Shown here in pieces: positions 36,001 to 46,400 of a stretch of DNA of 64,000 nt. Source of the stretch: Dryocosmus kuriphilus (lineage: Eukaryota > Arthropoda > Insecta > Hymenoptera > Cynipidae). The DNA lies in the NCBI GenBank assembly GCA_038277395.1, contig CM076193.1:180166601-180230600 (forward strand), in the 5' to 3' direction. Below the pieces are notes generated by a model. It searched no databases, was not told the origin of the DNA, and was given only the letters and a program-made list of their open reading frames with translations. The stretch's first letter is position 1. Each line of letters starts with the position of its first letter. The position numbers and the translations under genes were made by a program.

Positions 36001-37296
36001 TATTTGTTTATAACAATTGAATAACTTGGACATCGTCAGCAATTTTTTTGTCAAACGACCCTCGTGGATCAAACTGTGACCTGGTTTGCAACTGAAAAGA
36101 ATTTTCGCGGGAGACTTGAAATAAAAATTTTAATTTGCATTTTTTTCGCTATTTTGCAGCTCTATAAAAATTTAATAACAAACAAAATTTGTAAAAAATC
36201 GGCTTTGACACATTTATTTAGAATTTAAGGATGAATTTTTTGAGTAAAAAAAAATTTTAAAAATCGATAAAGGAATTGCGACCTACCAAGTTATTTTGAC
36301 ATTCATTTTTTCTTTCGCCCACTTCACTGTGAGGGTGGAAAGAGATGGAATAAATTTTTGCGTTTGAATGTTAAGGGCTAAATAAAAAAACTTTGAGCAA
36401 AACTTGTCGATAGTATTCGATACCTCTATAAACGGGGGCTGCCAGCTTCACGTGCCATTATTATGTTCAGGAATTCGTATCATTTCAAGAGTTTTATAGT
36501 TTAAATTCCTGAAACTTGATCATTTCGTATTGGCCAGGGAGGTCCACTTCCGTATTTGCAACAAAAAAAAAGGATTGGATTTAAAAAGTATGCAGTCTTA
36601 TGTAATTTTTACCCGTATTGTATCCAAACTATTTTGTTCAGCAAGCTGAAAATGTGGTTACAGTTGGTTTAAACAAACGATTGTTAAAATTCATAATATG
36701 ATAATTATTATGTTTTTTATTTAGAAATATAAATTTTCATATTTCTTTAAGTTATTTTTAAAAGAGAATTTTAACCCGTTTGAGTTTTTTCCATACAACT
36801 TATCGTTTTGAGAAAAAAAATTCCTATTGTTTAAAAAATATTCGTTGATTTTTAGCAATTATTCAATCCCCTCATTACTCAATCTTCACCATATTTTTTT
36901 TTCACTTCTATAAAGCTCAAAAAATACTCATTTTCACTTTATACTTTAAAATGAAAAAAAGATTCGTCAATATATTTATTCCGTTGGTCATGAAAATAGA
37001 GATCGACTCGTGACGAGCGTTTTACTCCATGAGCTTAACGCCACTTTCTCGTCTATTATTATAGCTTTAAATAAAAAAAAGTGAATGAAAAAGTATGCAG
37101 TATAGATGTATTTTAGCCCTATTATTAGACAGAATCCAAAAATTTTTTGTATAAAGCAAAGCTGGAGACAATTGGTACAATTTGTTAATTAAACGATTGT
37201 TTAAATACAAAAATTCCTTTAAACATAATGTGACCAAATTCTAATTTTTCAATTTCGAAATTACCTGTTTTTTAAGAAATTTGGGCATTTTTATTC

Positions 37297-37321
37297 GGGG
37301 GGGGGGGGGGGGGGGGGGGGG
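37297..37321. repeat. poly-G tract (25 G) near the palindrome centre
   Basis: The longest pure G run in the window, located close to where the inverted arms of foldback element 3 meet. Confidence 0.95.
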
Positions 37322-37385
37322 AGTGTCTCACAATCTAGTATAAGTATAAAAAATTAGGAATTAAAAAAGGTAATGAAACAATTTA

Positions 37386-37772
37386 ATGTTGCAAATTTAC
37401 CCACTTTAGACTATCTTTAGGAGCTTGTATACTTTCTTCAAAATATTTTTTTTTTTTTTACAAAAAACGTAAGAGGTTCTTCTGACTCATCACCACAATA
37501 ACTTTCAAAATAAGGCTGGTTCTCACTTTTTAGTCATTATTTCGAACCAATAACTACATTAAAGCTGCTCCATGCACCATCGCGCGAGTTTTCCTACCTC
37601 CATATTGCAGCCCATTGCCACTAATTGGTAGAATTAATAATTAAATGATTTAAATTAGTACAAAATGGAATATTTAATAGAAATTAGGTAATACCTAGTT
37701 TTTAATTTTTAAAAAAATTATTCTTAAAGAACACCCCACAAGCTCCTAAAGATAGTCAAAAGTGGTAAATAT
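37386..37772. mobile_element. MITE with CTATCTTTAGGAGCTTGT inverted ends
   Basis: ACCCACTTTAGACTATCTTT and AGGAGCTTGT (about 37399-37428) are mirrored by ACAAGCTCCT and AAAGATAGTCAAAAGTGGT (about 37738-37766). The interior is about 310 bases, A/T-rich, and includes GCACCATCGCGCGAG near 37575. It lies within the central part of foldback element 3. Confidence 0.65.
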
Positions 37773-40364
37773 GCATTACCTATTAACTTCGCTAACATAA
37801 TATCGCTCTCATCCATCTCATATCTCGGACATACTTCTCTTGCTACTTTTTTCCATCTAGAGGAACTCTTTTCTGCTTAACTATTGCTCTCAAATTTCTT
37901 TATCAAAACAGGTTTACGAACTTCTCTAATCTCACTGCTTCTTGCTACTGTTCTGCTTAAGCGACTACCTTGGCTAAACAAATCGATATTATATGCAAGA
38001 TTGTATTTTTATTGCATCTTGTCTTATTTGTATTTATATCTTGGATGCTCTCACCTTGTACTCTTTAGACTCCCATTAGTCTGCATTACTCTATCATCTA
38101 GATCTCTCTCTAACCGGCACACATTATTTCCCAGTCTGTCTGTGACTTCTTTATTATATATAAGTTAAAGGAGTGTGATCTTATATTGACTATTCCAATT
38201 ACAATAACACTACAAAAACTCTGTGTACTTTGCTCTTTACACCCTATTCAGCTCTCTAACATCCGATCTTTCCTCAGTCCTTGCATTATTATTTATTCAA
38301 AATCTCTTCCCTCCATCTCTCTTTTCACGCCTCACAGTGTAGTGGGGCGAAATGAAAAGACGATGTTCAAAATTAACTTGTAGATCGCAATTCTTTATCG
38401 ATTTTTAATTTTCTTTTCTTTCTAAAAGTATTCCTCATTAAATTCTAAATCGAAATGTGTACAAAGCCAGAGAGGTTTAAAGTTTGTTTGTTGTTAAAAT
38501 TTTCTAATAGAGCTGCAAATAGCGAAAAAAAATGCAAAATTAAAAACTTTTTGTCAAAGTCCACCGGTAAAATTCTTTTCAGTGGTACGGAGGTCTCAGG
38601 TTTTGAATCCCACCCGAGGGTCGTTTGAAAAAATAAATTTCTGAACATGTCAAGTTAATTTCATTGTATATAAAGCGAAGCTAGGAGAGTCATCAAATGA
38701 CCATATGAATCGGTTATGTTTTTTCACGTAAAATTATACATCAAAAATCTCTTCGATTAAAAGCAACGAGGTGATTAGTGTCCATAAAATATGAATTCGA
38801 TATCATTTATTAATTCTTTATAAATTAGACGCCATTAGTTTTTTTAAATACAAAGATATACGATTTAAAAGTTTTTTAATTCAAAAAAAAATAATTTTTA
38901 GAGCTTTTTCGCACAATTATAATACAAGAAGAATTCCCTTATGTGCTTTTCCTCGTAAAATGCGTGTGTTTTCGAGTTTAAAAGAAATTCTTAACAAATT
39001 TAAAAAAACGGGCGATTATTTTTTCGTTTTTTTAAACACGTGGTATACGTGGATTAAAAAATAAACTTTCCTTGGTTTCAGTTTACATATGAAAACATAA
39101 ACCTTGAATCTTCCCCCTACAACTTCATACAGGAGGGGATGCGAGCGCGAGAGCGAGAGCGTGCGAGACCTGAGATTCAACATTGTTTTCTGCAATAAAC
39201 ACTATATCTCGATACTCTTACACGAAATAGACAATAGATAGCAGTGTAGTGTCCTGTATTTGTGCATTTGATAAAAGGTGTTGAAAAAAGCTTGAGTGAG
39301 GGTGATTCGAGGTAATGTTTTTTTTGAAAAAAATTCTGTTGCCGGAGAGAGGTGAGGAGAGAAGAGCCGTGGGGCTGCGAGCGAGAGAATGACAGTCCTA
39401 ATTAATAACGCAGTGCTGGACAAATGTAATGACATTATATGTTCATATATTTCTGCATAAACACCATCTATCCTAACTTAAATTGCGCGGGCTGTGAGCG
39501 TGAGACGGCAGAGAAGGAGAGCGGGACGGAGAGAGGGCAAAGAGGAAGGTGGTGGGTGGATCAAATTTGCGAATATGTATTTTAAAGAGTAACTAATTTA
39601 AGTCCTAAATAATCACGCATTGACAAGTGGATGATGATGAGTGCAGGTTGAGATGGGTGTTGGAGCAGGGACCATTTATCGCTTGTTTACATGCAGCTTA
39701 ACGTTAACTCAGTGGTACGCGGGGTGGTGGCAGAGGGGGGAGGAGGGGAAAGAAGGAGAAAGAAAAAGGTCAATTTAAATTTCTCTGTAGGGTAGTTTAA
39801 AGTACTAATTATGTCCCTAATTAATCACGGGATTGACAAATGTGATAGCATTATTTGATCATCCATTTCTCGATGTGGTCATGTCAGCTTAACGTTAACT
39901 CAGCGGTACTGGTAATTTTAAAAAAAAATTAAAGGGCAATTAATTTCGCTATAGGGTAGTTTGAAAGTACTAATTAAGTCCTAATTATTCACGCATTGAC
40001 AAATGGGATTATATTATTTGTTCATCCATTTCTTGATGTCGTCATGCCAGCTTAACGTTAACTCAGCGGTGTCATGCTTTTTTTGAAAAATCAAGAAGTA
40101 CAAAATTTGTGGATGTGGTACAAAATTAGTCCTAATTAAGTCCTAATTATTGACATGTTTAAAACTTTCATTTGACAAAGTGGTTCTGCCAACTTAACAG
40201 ACCTTACTTTTGACGGTCTTTGCTCTAATCTCTAAATGGACTTCAGGTATTATATATTTCATTTTTTCAGAGTAATTTAACAAAAAATAAGTCTCACCTT
40301 TGTGTGCTAACCTTTTTAGTAAAGAATGGCGGGAGATTTTATATAAAGAGGTCTAAAATAGACT

Positions 40365-40867
40365 TTGTCAGTTCGTGTCTACGTTAACTTGACGTTTTAT
40401 CGTGAAAAGCAAGAGGAACTAAAGAATCGAATAAACGCACATCTGGATAACATTCAAGAAATTAAGAAGTTAATCGAAGCAAGATCAAAGAGTTCTCAGG
40501 GAAGATTCTTTATTCAAGATCTAATTAAAAACTTCATTTTTCTGAACTTAAGTGGAAAGCCGCGAATTTCGAAAAACTTAACAATATTGGATGTGGAAAA
40601 GGTTTTTTCCCATTAAAGAAGCTGCAGGATTTGGAGATAAATAAACTGTATGAGACTTCCAGTGTGAATAAAGTGAATGCAAAATATCGAGCTAGAGTCA
40701 CCGTCGACTTTCAAGACGAGATCACTGTGTTTTTCCCCATAAGAATGATGTAAATTCTTAAAGAGGACGAATTTCTGGGGGAATTGACAGAAATGCGTGA
40801 GGAGAATCAGTTGTGCCTGCAGTACCATGGAGGAGCGTACAATCAGATCCAGTTTGTGACGAAGTGA
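40365..40867 (+). pseudogene. unidentified small protein gene, frameshifted
   Basis: The first frame (40365-40616) has an early segment rich in Lys and Glu that could be a coiled coil (EELKNRINAHLDNIQEIKKL) followed by RFFIQDLIKNFIF. After a shift near 40605-40613 a second frame continues with KVNAKYRARVTVDF, QDEITVFFPIRMM, one TAA near 40750, then CLQYHGGAYNQIQFV before TGA at 40865. This beta-rich pattern (VTVDF, then TVFFPIR, then YHGGAYN near the end) recalls small proteins of uncertain function that I associate with arthropod repeats, but I cannot name the family. It lies just outside the right end of foldback element 3. Confidence 0.4.
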
Positions 40868-41127
40868 ATAAATTCAGTTTCAGTGATATTTTTTTTCTTA
40901 GAATTGTATATACACCTCACAATCAAATGCTGTTTACGACGACATATAACTTGAATTCATGATTTACTACAGACATTGAATCAGTTCTTAAGGGTGGAGT
41001 AAATGAAAGGATTATTAAGTCAGAAAATTTTAATCTGCATTTCGGATTCTGATGTGAAGATAATTTGGTGTGGAGGATTTGCACTACCCATTTCTTAATT
41101 CGACATTCCACATTCCTCATGCTTAAG

Positions 41128-41628
41128 CTGAATTTACACCCGGCGAGCATTGTTCGCGAACGCACTTCGCGAGCATTCACGAACAGGAGGCTCGCTCCGT
41201 GTAGATGCTTGCCCGAGCCAAACATTGTTCCTGATCTATAACGTTCTGATGTTAGGTGTGTTGACCAGTGTCGGTTAATTATTTTTTGATGTTAATGGTT
41301 TTTGATTTTCTGGTCGTAAGCTAAAGCTCGAAGAGCTAAATTATTTAGTTTGTGAAAAAATTCTCTCTAGCTCAGCTGGGAACCGAACCCAGGTCTAAAG
41401 ATTGCCGGTCTGGTGCTCTACCCACTAAGCTACGAAGAGACGAGATTCATTTTTCACAAACTCCAACAGGTACATCTCGACGAAATGTCAAACCTGTAGG
41501 CGAGTTTCAATCTTATAGTATACTGTAATTTTCTGATGTTAGGTGTGTTGACCAGTTCGTGCACTGGTCTGAACTCGGCTGAATGGTCGCAAACAATGCT
41601 CACTTGGTGTATAAAGATCTCAGCAAGT
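41128..41628. mobile_element. MITE with GCGAGCATTGTT-type ends, interrupted by a SINE
   Basis: The left end CTGAATTTACACCCGGCGAG and CATTGTTCGCG (about 41128-41158) is mirrored by CGCAAACAATGCTCACTTGG and TGTATAAAGATCT (about 41588-41620). Inside, ACGAACAGG and CACTTCGCGAGCATTC repeats continue. The SINE at 41270-41530 with its own 26-bp duplication splits the interior; without it the MITE is about 215 bases. Target duplication not determined. Confidence 0.6.
41270..41530 (-). mobile_element. tRNA-derived SINE with a 26-bp target duplication
   Basis: The 26 bases beginning TTCTGATGTTAGGTG and ending GACCAGT occur at 41244-41269 and again at 41531-41556, a perfect direct repeat as left by LINE-assisted insertion. 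On the minus strand the middle (about 41445-41368) is tRNA-like: box A TAGCTTAGTGGGTAGAGC, a GACCGGCAATC anticodon-loop region and box B GGGTTCGGTTCCCAG. The anticodon stem is imperfect, and the tRNA-like part is bracketed by AGTTTGTGAAAAA and its inverse, so this is not a working tRNA. The polymerase III boxes look intact. Confidence 0.75.
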
Positions 41629-41764
41629 GCATCGATGAACGCTTCTATGAGCCATCAGTGAAATAGCTTGAAAGAACAAAAAACTTCATAGTTGAGACTA
41701 TCAAAGAATATTTGTGGTATAAAAGTAGAGTGCTGAGTTAACAAAAAGTTGCATTATATATTAA

Positions 41765-42125
41765 TAAATCTGCATGCTTCGCGGGCGTATTCTCATCGTG
41801 CGCTTCGCGCTCGATGCGTTATTTCCAGCATTCGGTCTTCGCGCTCGATAGGTTATTTACCTCGCGCTACGATCTCGGTGTATATGGATCGTATAAACCT
41901 TTAAATTAAAAATTACAAAAGAAATTATTTTACTTAAGGCTCTATCGCCTTTAAGAAATACATTCCCATCATGACACTCGCGCTTCGCGCTCAATAATTA
42001 CACTTTTTTAAAACACATTGTAGATTAGTAAAGTGTTTTTTGTGATTTTCCAAATTTTCATAATGCAGTATTTCGATTCTTAAAAGCAAAACGACGAATC
42101 TGGTTAATAAGTTTTGTAGCTCCTT
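41765..42125. repeat. second copy of the CGCGCTTCGCGCTCG repeat and satellite start
   Basis: Diverged version of 13500-13750: GCTTCGCGGGCGTATTCTCA, CGCTTCGCGCTCGATGCGTT, then AAAACACATTGTAGATT and TTTTGTAGCTCCTTCCAAGG. Similarity ends about 42122, so the 1.1-kb repeats seen at 13.6-15.7 kb are not present here. Confidence 0.75.
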
Positions 42126-42572
42126 CCAAGGTAAACGGTGAACTCTGTTGGTGATACGGTCAATCAATAGAGAATTACCTAGTGGCTGTTAGGAGTGAAT
42201 CATTGGAGAGTTTGCCATGATTTCTAGCCTGTGCAGACGAATCAACAAGTTTTACGTGTCTTTGAATTTGAAACAGTGCACTTTTTCTGGGAGTTTTTCA
42301 ACCATAAGGTAAGTGATTTCACAACTTTCCAATGCATATTTCGCTTCAGCAATTACTAGGGAACCATTTTCGTTAATAGCTTTTTTCTAACTATTTTTTC
42401 TTGGGCTTGAATTTCGAGAAAAACAGGAGAGGTCAATTTTCCCAATATGGCATACTTGTCGAGGCCTAATATGGCATATGCCATGTTGAGTTACTGTCTG
42501 ATATTTTCATAATTGTAATCTTTTATTGCTCATGTAAAGTGTGTTTTATATTGTTTCTTTGGTAATTAACAG

Positions 42573-42843
42573 ATGGAGGAAGAGCAAAAAGGTAGCAAGA
42601 AAAAGAAAAAGTGGGATAAGGAAGAGATGTGAAAGGCTGTGATGGCTGTGAGAGAGAAGCAAATGGGCTACTTCAAGGCATCAACACTGTATAATGTCCC
42701 GATGTGGACCTTGAGGAAGTTCGTCAACGATCGAGATCATCTAGTGGAGGACCTGATTCATGCAAAATTAGGTAGAATGCCAGTCTACTTGCTGCACTTG
42801 AAACTTCTCTGGTAAAATATGCTAGAGGAACTGCTAGATCCCA
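42573..42843 (+). pseudogene. N-terminal remnant of a pogo/CENP-B-type transposase (psq HTH)
   Basis: The start ATG at 42573 follows an acceptor-like TTAACAG. The frame begins MEEEQKGSKKKKKWDKEEM, has a TGA at 42630-42632, then continues KAVMAVREKQMGYFKASTLY, NVPMWTLRKFVNDR. That is the pipsqueak-type helix-turn-helix found at the N-terminus of pogo/jerky-like DDE transposases, with a basic run ahead of it. After GRMPVYLL a further frame change follows, and the sequence stops at the N gap. The DDE catalytic domain would lie in or beyond the gap. One internal stop plus a frameshift make it a pseudogene. It could also be an exon of a domesticated psq-domain gene. Confidence 0.55.
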
Positions 42844-43343
42844 NNNNNNNNNNNNNNNNNNNNNNNNNNNNNNNNNNNNNNNNNNNNNNNNNNNNNNNNN
42901 NNNNNNNNNNNNNNNNNNNNNNNNNNNNNNNNNNNNNNNNNNNNNNNNNNNNNNNNNNNNNNNNNNNNNNNNNNNNNNNNNNNNNNNNNNNNNNNNNNNN
43001 NNNNNNNNNNNNNNNNNNNNNNNNNNNNNNNNNNNNNNNNNNNNNNNNNNNNNNNNNNNNNNNNNNNNNNNNNNNNNNNNNNNNNNNNNNNNNNNNNNNN
43101 NNNNNNNNNNNNNNNNNNNNNNNNNNNNNNNNNNNNNNNNNNNNNNNNNNNNNNNNNNNNNNNNNNNNNNNNNNNNNNNNNNNNNNNNNNNNNNNNNNNN
43201 NNNNNNNNNNNNNNNNNNNNNNNNNNNNNNNNNNNNNNNNNNNNNNNNNNNNNNNNNNNNNNNNNNNNNNNNNNNNNNNNNNNNNNNNNNNNNNNNNNNN
43301 NNNNNNNNNNNNNNNNNNNNNNNNNNNNNNNNNNNNNNNNNNN
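42844..43343. other. assembly gap (500 N)
   Basis: Exactly 500 unknown bases. Confidence 0.99.
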
Positions 43344-43871
43344 TTTTTATAGTTTCAGTAATTTTATTTTAATATCTGACGAATTTATTCCCGGTTAATA
43401 AAACTAGATAAGTTGCATACCTGAGATTGGTCCAAAGATATTTATTGATATTTAAAAATTTTTATTTTTTTCTGACTTTTCTATACTCCTGTTAAAATTT
43501 TTGGCCTTTCAAGAAATTTTAATAATCTATGCATAACCAAATTGACTTCTTTATTTTGAACTCTTTTTCAATTTTTTCCCAGGGGCCCCATACACACACA
43601 CAATAATGAAAATTTTTCTGCTTCATAAAAACATTTTTCCTCTTACTCTCTGAAACATTATACATTTTATAATTTCAGTATAAAATATTGGAAAACACTA
43701 ACAAAAATTAGAAATTTAAAATTGCAGTTTTTGTTATTTTTTCTTAGTATCCGAAGAACTTTCTTGTGAATCAAACGTTTTTCCATAACCTAAACGACCG
43801 CAATAAGCACCATTGATATTTACGCATTTTTGCCGATATTTTTTATTGAGTCACAATTTGTAACTTAATAT
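43344..43871. other. AT-rich DNA, nothing identified
   Basis: Low-complexity A/T-rich sequence up to the left end of the Polinton-like element. Confidence 0.6.
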
Positions 43872-45110
43872 AGCAAGGGGCTAGGGCCCTAAACCTCGAG
43901 GGGTTGCCTACTTCAGGGGTTGGGTTCTTTTTTCCGGGCTAAATCATTTACCGCCATCTATTTCCCTCATCTAAGGTAGGATTTCGGGATCTTTTAAAAA
44001 CAGGCAGTTTGTTCCCTTCATGGGTAAGGCAAAAAAACTGGCAGTTTGTTCCCATCAGTGGGTAAGGTAGAAATCTGTGGCAGTTTGTTACCATCATCGG
44101 AAGACAGAAATCTGGGGTTTTGTTACCACATGGGTAAGTTAGAAATCTTAACTCGGAAATAAGTATTTAACGTTGGCCGATAAGGAAGGGTTCGTTCCAG
44201 ACATATACCTGAAATTGACGTGGTTCATGTCCGGCTAAGCTTACTTTATACAAGAGCTAGAGAAACAAAAATCACCCCCCTTTACCCCTTCCTCCCCACC
44301 CATAAGCAATAAAATGCAGTCGGGGTTATGTAATGGAATTTCCAAATTTCCCAAAATTTTTCATATAAACGAAAACCGTAAGAAAATTTGTCAAAAGACG
44401 TTAGGAAAATGGAGAATTTTTCACACGAAAAATGATAGACTAAAAAAAATGTCAAAATTCCAAGATTTTTTTATTTTTTTATGCTCATTTTCAAATTTTT
44501 CAGATATCTCGAAAACGTAAGAGCTACGAAAAACAAAACCAAAAATTTTGGGGTTTAAAAAAAAGGGGACTTCCTCAGACTGATCTAATGATGCTTTTAA
44601 AAAATTTTTTCAAAATTCCAACTTTTTTGTTTTTTTTTGGTTTTTTAAAAAGTTGGTGGTATCTCGAAAACGGTAAGAGCAACCAAAAACGGACAAAATT
44701 TCATTCTATTAAACCCTTTTCTCAAACCAATCTACGATCGCTAAAATTTTTTCAAAATTCAAAATTTTTTGTAATTTCCAAAATTGTTTCGTACTCGAAA
44801 ACCGAAAGAATATGAAAAAAAGTTTTGGGAACAAGGGGGAAATTTTTCACACTGAATAAATATAGCCTTAAAAAAATTTCAAAATTCCAAGTTTTTTTTT
44901 GCTTTTTTTTCAAAATTTTGAAATATCTCGAAAACGAACGATAGGGAAAAAAAGGGATTAGGAGAAGGGAAACTTTCTCGGGCTGATCTAAATTATAGGC
45001 CAAGAATTTTTCAAATTCCCAAAGATTTTTTTTTTTTTGCTTTTTTGCATTTTTCATTATTAAAGTCAAAATGTTCTAGAATCTACACGTTTCGACAATT
45101 TTTCCAAAAT
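43872..45110 (+). repeat. left terminal inverted repeat with two internal tandem repeats
   Basis: The outer part has about four units with GGCAGTTTGTTCCCATCA and GGGTAAGG (43990-44140, 45-55 bases each). The inner part has about four units of 130-150 bases with TATCTCGAAAACGGTAAGAG, CAAAATTTCAAAATTCC and T-rich runs (about 44360-45060). The mirrored repeat is at 58380-59539. Confidence 0.75.
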
Positions 45111-45520
45111 TAAAAAAATGTTGCGCAATATACGAAAATATTTTTGCGCCAAAAAATTTCTAAACGACAAATAAATGCGGGTTTTTCGAAAAGCTTCGAC
45201 ACGTTTAAAACAAGAGATGCACTTTTTCGACAAGTTTCGACAATTTCACAAGATGAGCAATGTTCGCAATATGATGAAAACATTTTTCCCCCGCCAGAAT
45301 GTTCTAGAAGGTTAGGTTGCACAACGTTGCGCAAATGATGCAATGTTTTTCAATATGGTGTAACGATTTTCCCCCCAGAAGTTCTAAAAGGTTAATTGCG
45401 CAACGTTGCGCAAGATGATCAAGTTGCGCAATATGGTCAACGATTTTTCCCGCCAAATTTTCTAAAAGGGTTGGGGTTGCACAACTTTTGCGAAAGATAG
45501 CAACGGTTCTCGAAGCATCT
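45110..45520 (+). repeat. TTGCGCAACGTTGCGCAA-type repeats
   Basis: Units of about 70-90 bases with TTGCGCAACGTTGCGCAA-like palindromes (near 45317, 45394, 45420), ATGGTCAACGATTTTTCCCG and AAATTTTCTAAAAGG segments. They lie immediately upstream of the promoter candidate at 45539. Confidence 0.7.
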
Positions 45521-45538
45521 GGTGGGGGAGATGGGGTC

Positions 45539-45576
45539 TATAAAAGTGCGAGTGGATGGAGTGCCGTCTTTTCAGC
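45539..45576 (+). promoter_or_regulatory. TATA box and initiator, candidate promoter for the polymerase side
   Basis: TATAAAAG at 45539-45546 is followed, 35 bases from the first T to the A of the initiator, by TTCAGC (45571-45576). The spacing is within the range of arthropod core promoters. It points toward the DNA polymerase B frame that begins about 0.8 kb downstream. Confidence 0.5.
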
Positions 45577-46400
45577 GTTTGTCTGTTAAGTGGCACATTG
45601 AGCGACGAAAATCTCCATGCAGTTTTTTGTAAAATTTTACTATTGGCTGGGGGAAAAAAATCTAAAACAAAAGCAAAAAATGCATAACCAGTTTCTTATG
45701 GACCGAAGTTGATTTTGGGGGTTTTTGGATTTTGAAAGGAAAAATAGGACGGTGAAAAAGGATTTGCATTTAAAAACAAAGTGAAAAGTGCAAAACTGCA
45801 GTTTCTTATGGCTTTATATATTTGGTTTGAAAAAAGAATAGTAGCTTTTTAAATAAGGAATTGCATTTAAAGACAAAGGGAAAGTGCAAAACTGCAGTTT
45901 CTTATGGACTGTTGAAAGAAAACCAAAGTGTACTTTGTGTTATAGACTTTTATATAAAAGTGACTTTAAAAGCATTATGATAGTGACTTTACTATTAAAA
46001 AATCTCCATGAATTTCTTTTTTGACCGAATTTTTTTTTTATCTGGAAAAAAAAAAAACTCCTCAAAATGATACTCGACGATGGTAAAGTTTTGTTCCGGT
46101 AAAGGTTTGCTTTTGAGCTTGAGGGAATCGTCTGGATTCACACCCCTCGATAAGTGAAAAAATGGAAAAAAGAGTCCCTCATTTTTGTTTAAGATAGTTA
46201 GGAGGGAAACTGAAAGAAAAAACCCCCGAAGACTTTAGGCGAAAAACAAAAATTCTAAAAAAAATTGAGAACTCGCGTGTTTGGGAGGTACCTTCGATGT
46301 ATTAGATAAGAAGAGGGAGGAGGTGAGGGAAAATCCGATGACATCGATATCTTAAAAGGGCTAGATGTCGACAAAGCGTTTAATGCTCGCATAAAAGGGT
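45577..46400 (+). other. leader region with short tandem duplications
   Basis: AAGTGCAAAACTGCAGTTTC and TTATGG recurs at about 45788 and 45886, with a weaker copy near 45680. No clear gene, although short frames around 46150-46300 cannot be excluded given the frameshift density next door. Confidence 0.4.

Larger units (their letters stand above)
30900..40204. mobile_element. foldback element 3 (9.3 kb), AGGT-type ends, 9-bp target duplication
   Basis: The left end AGGTCTGTTAAGCTGGCAGA faces the right end TCTGCCAACTTAACAGACCT. TACGTTTGA (30891-30899) and TACTTTTGA (40205-40213) flank it, 8 of 9 bases equal. The left arm has eight 161-bp units with GAGTTAACGTTAAGCTGGCA; the right arm has three units in inverse. 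Further in, 35860-36400 and 38280-38770 are also inverted counterparts (for example CACCTCGTTGCTTTT and TTTTTGATGTAT), so the whole element is one long, asymmetric palindrome with its centre near 37300. No transposase seen. It has the same family ends as the elements at 7219 and 17654. Confidence 0.75.

Noticed and set aside
41368..41445. A functional tRNA gene on the minus strand
   Set aside because: Boxes A and B are present, but the anticodon stem does not pair properly, and the unit lies inside an insertion with a 26-bp target duplication, so it is a SINE.
42819..43352. 177-codon plus-strand frame
   Set aside because: Spans the second N gap; only a few real codons.
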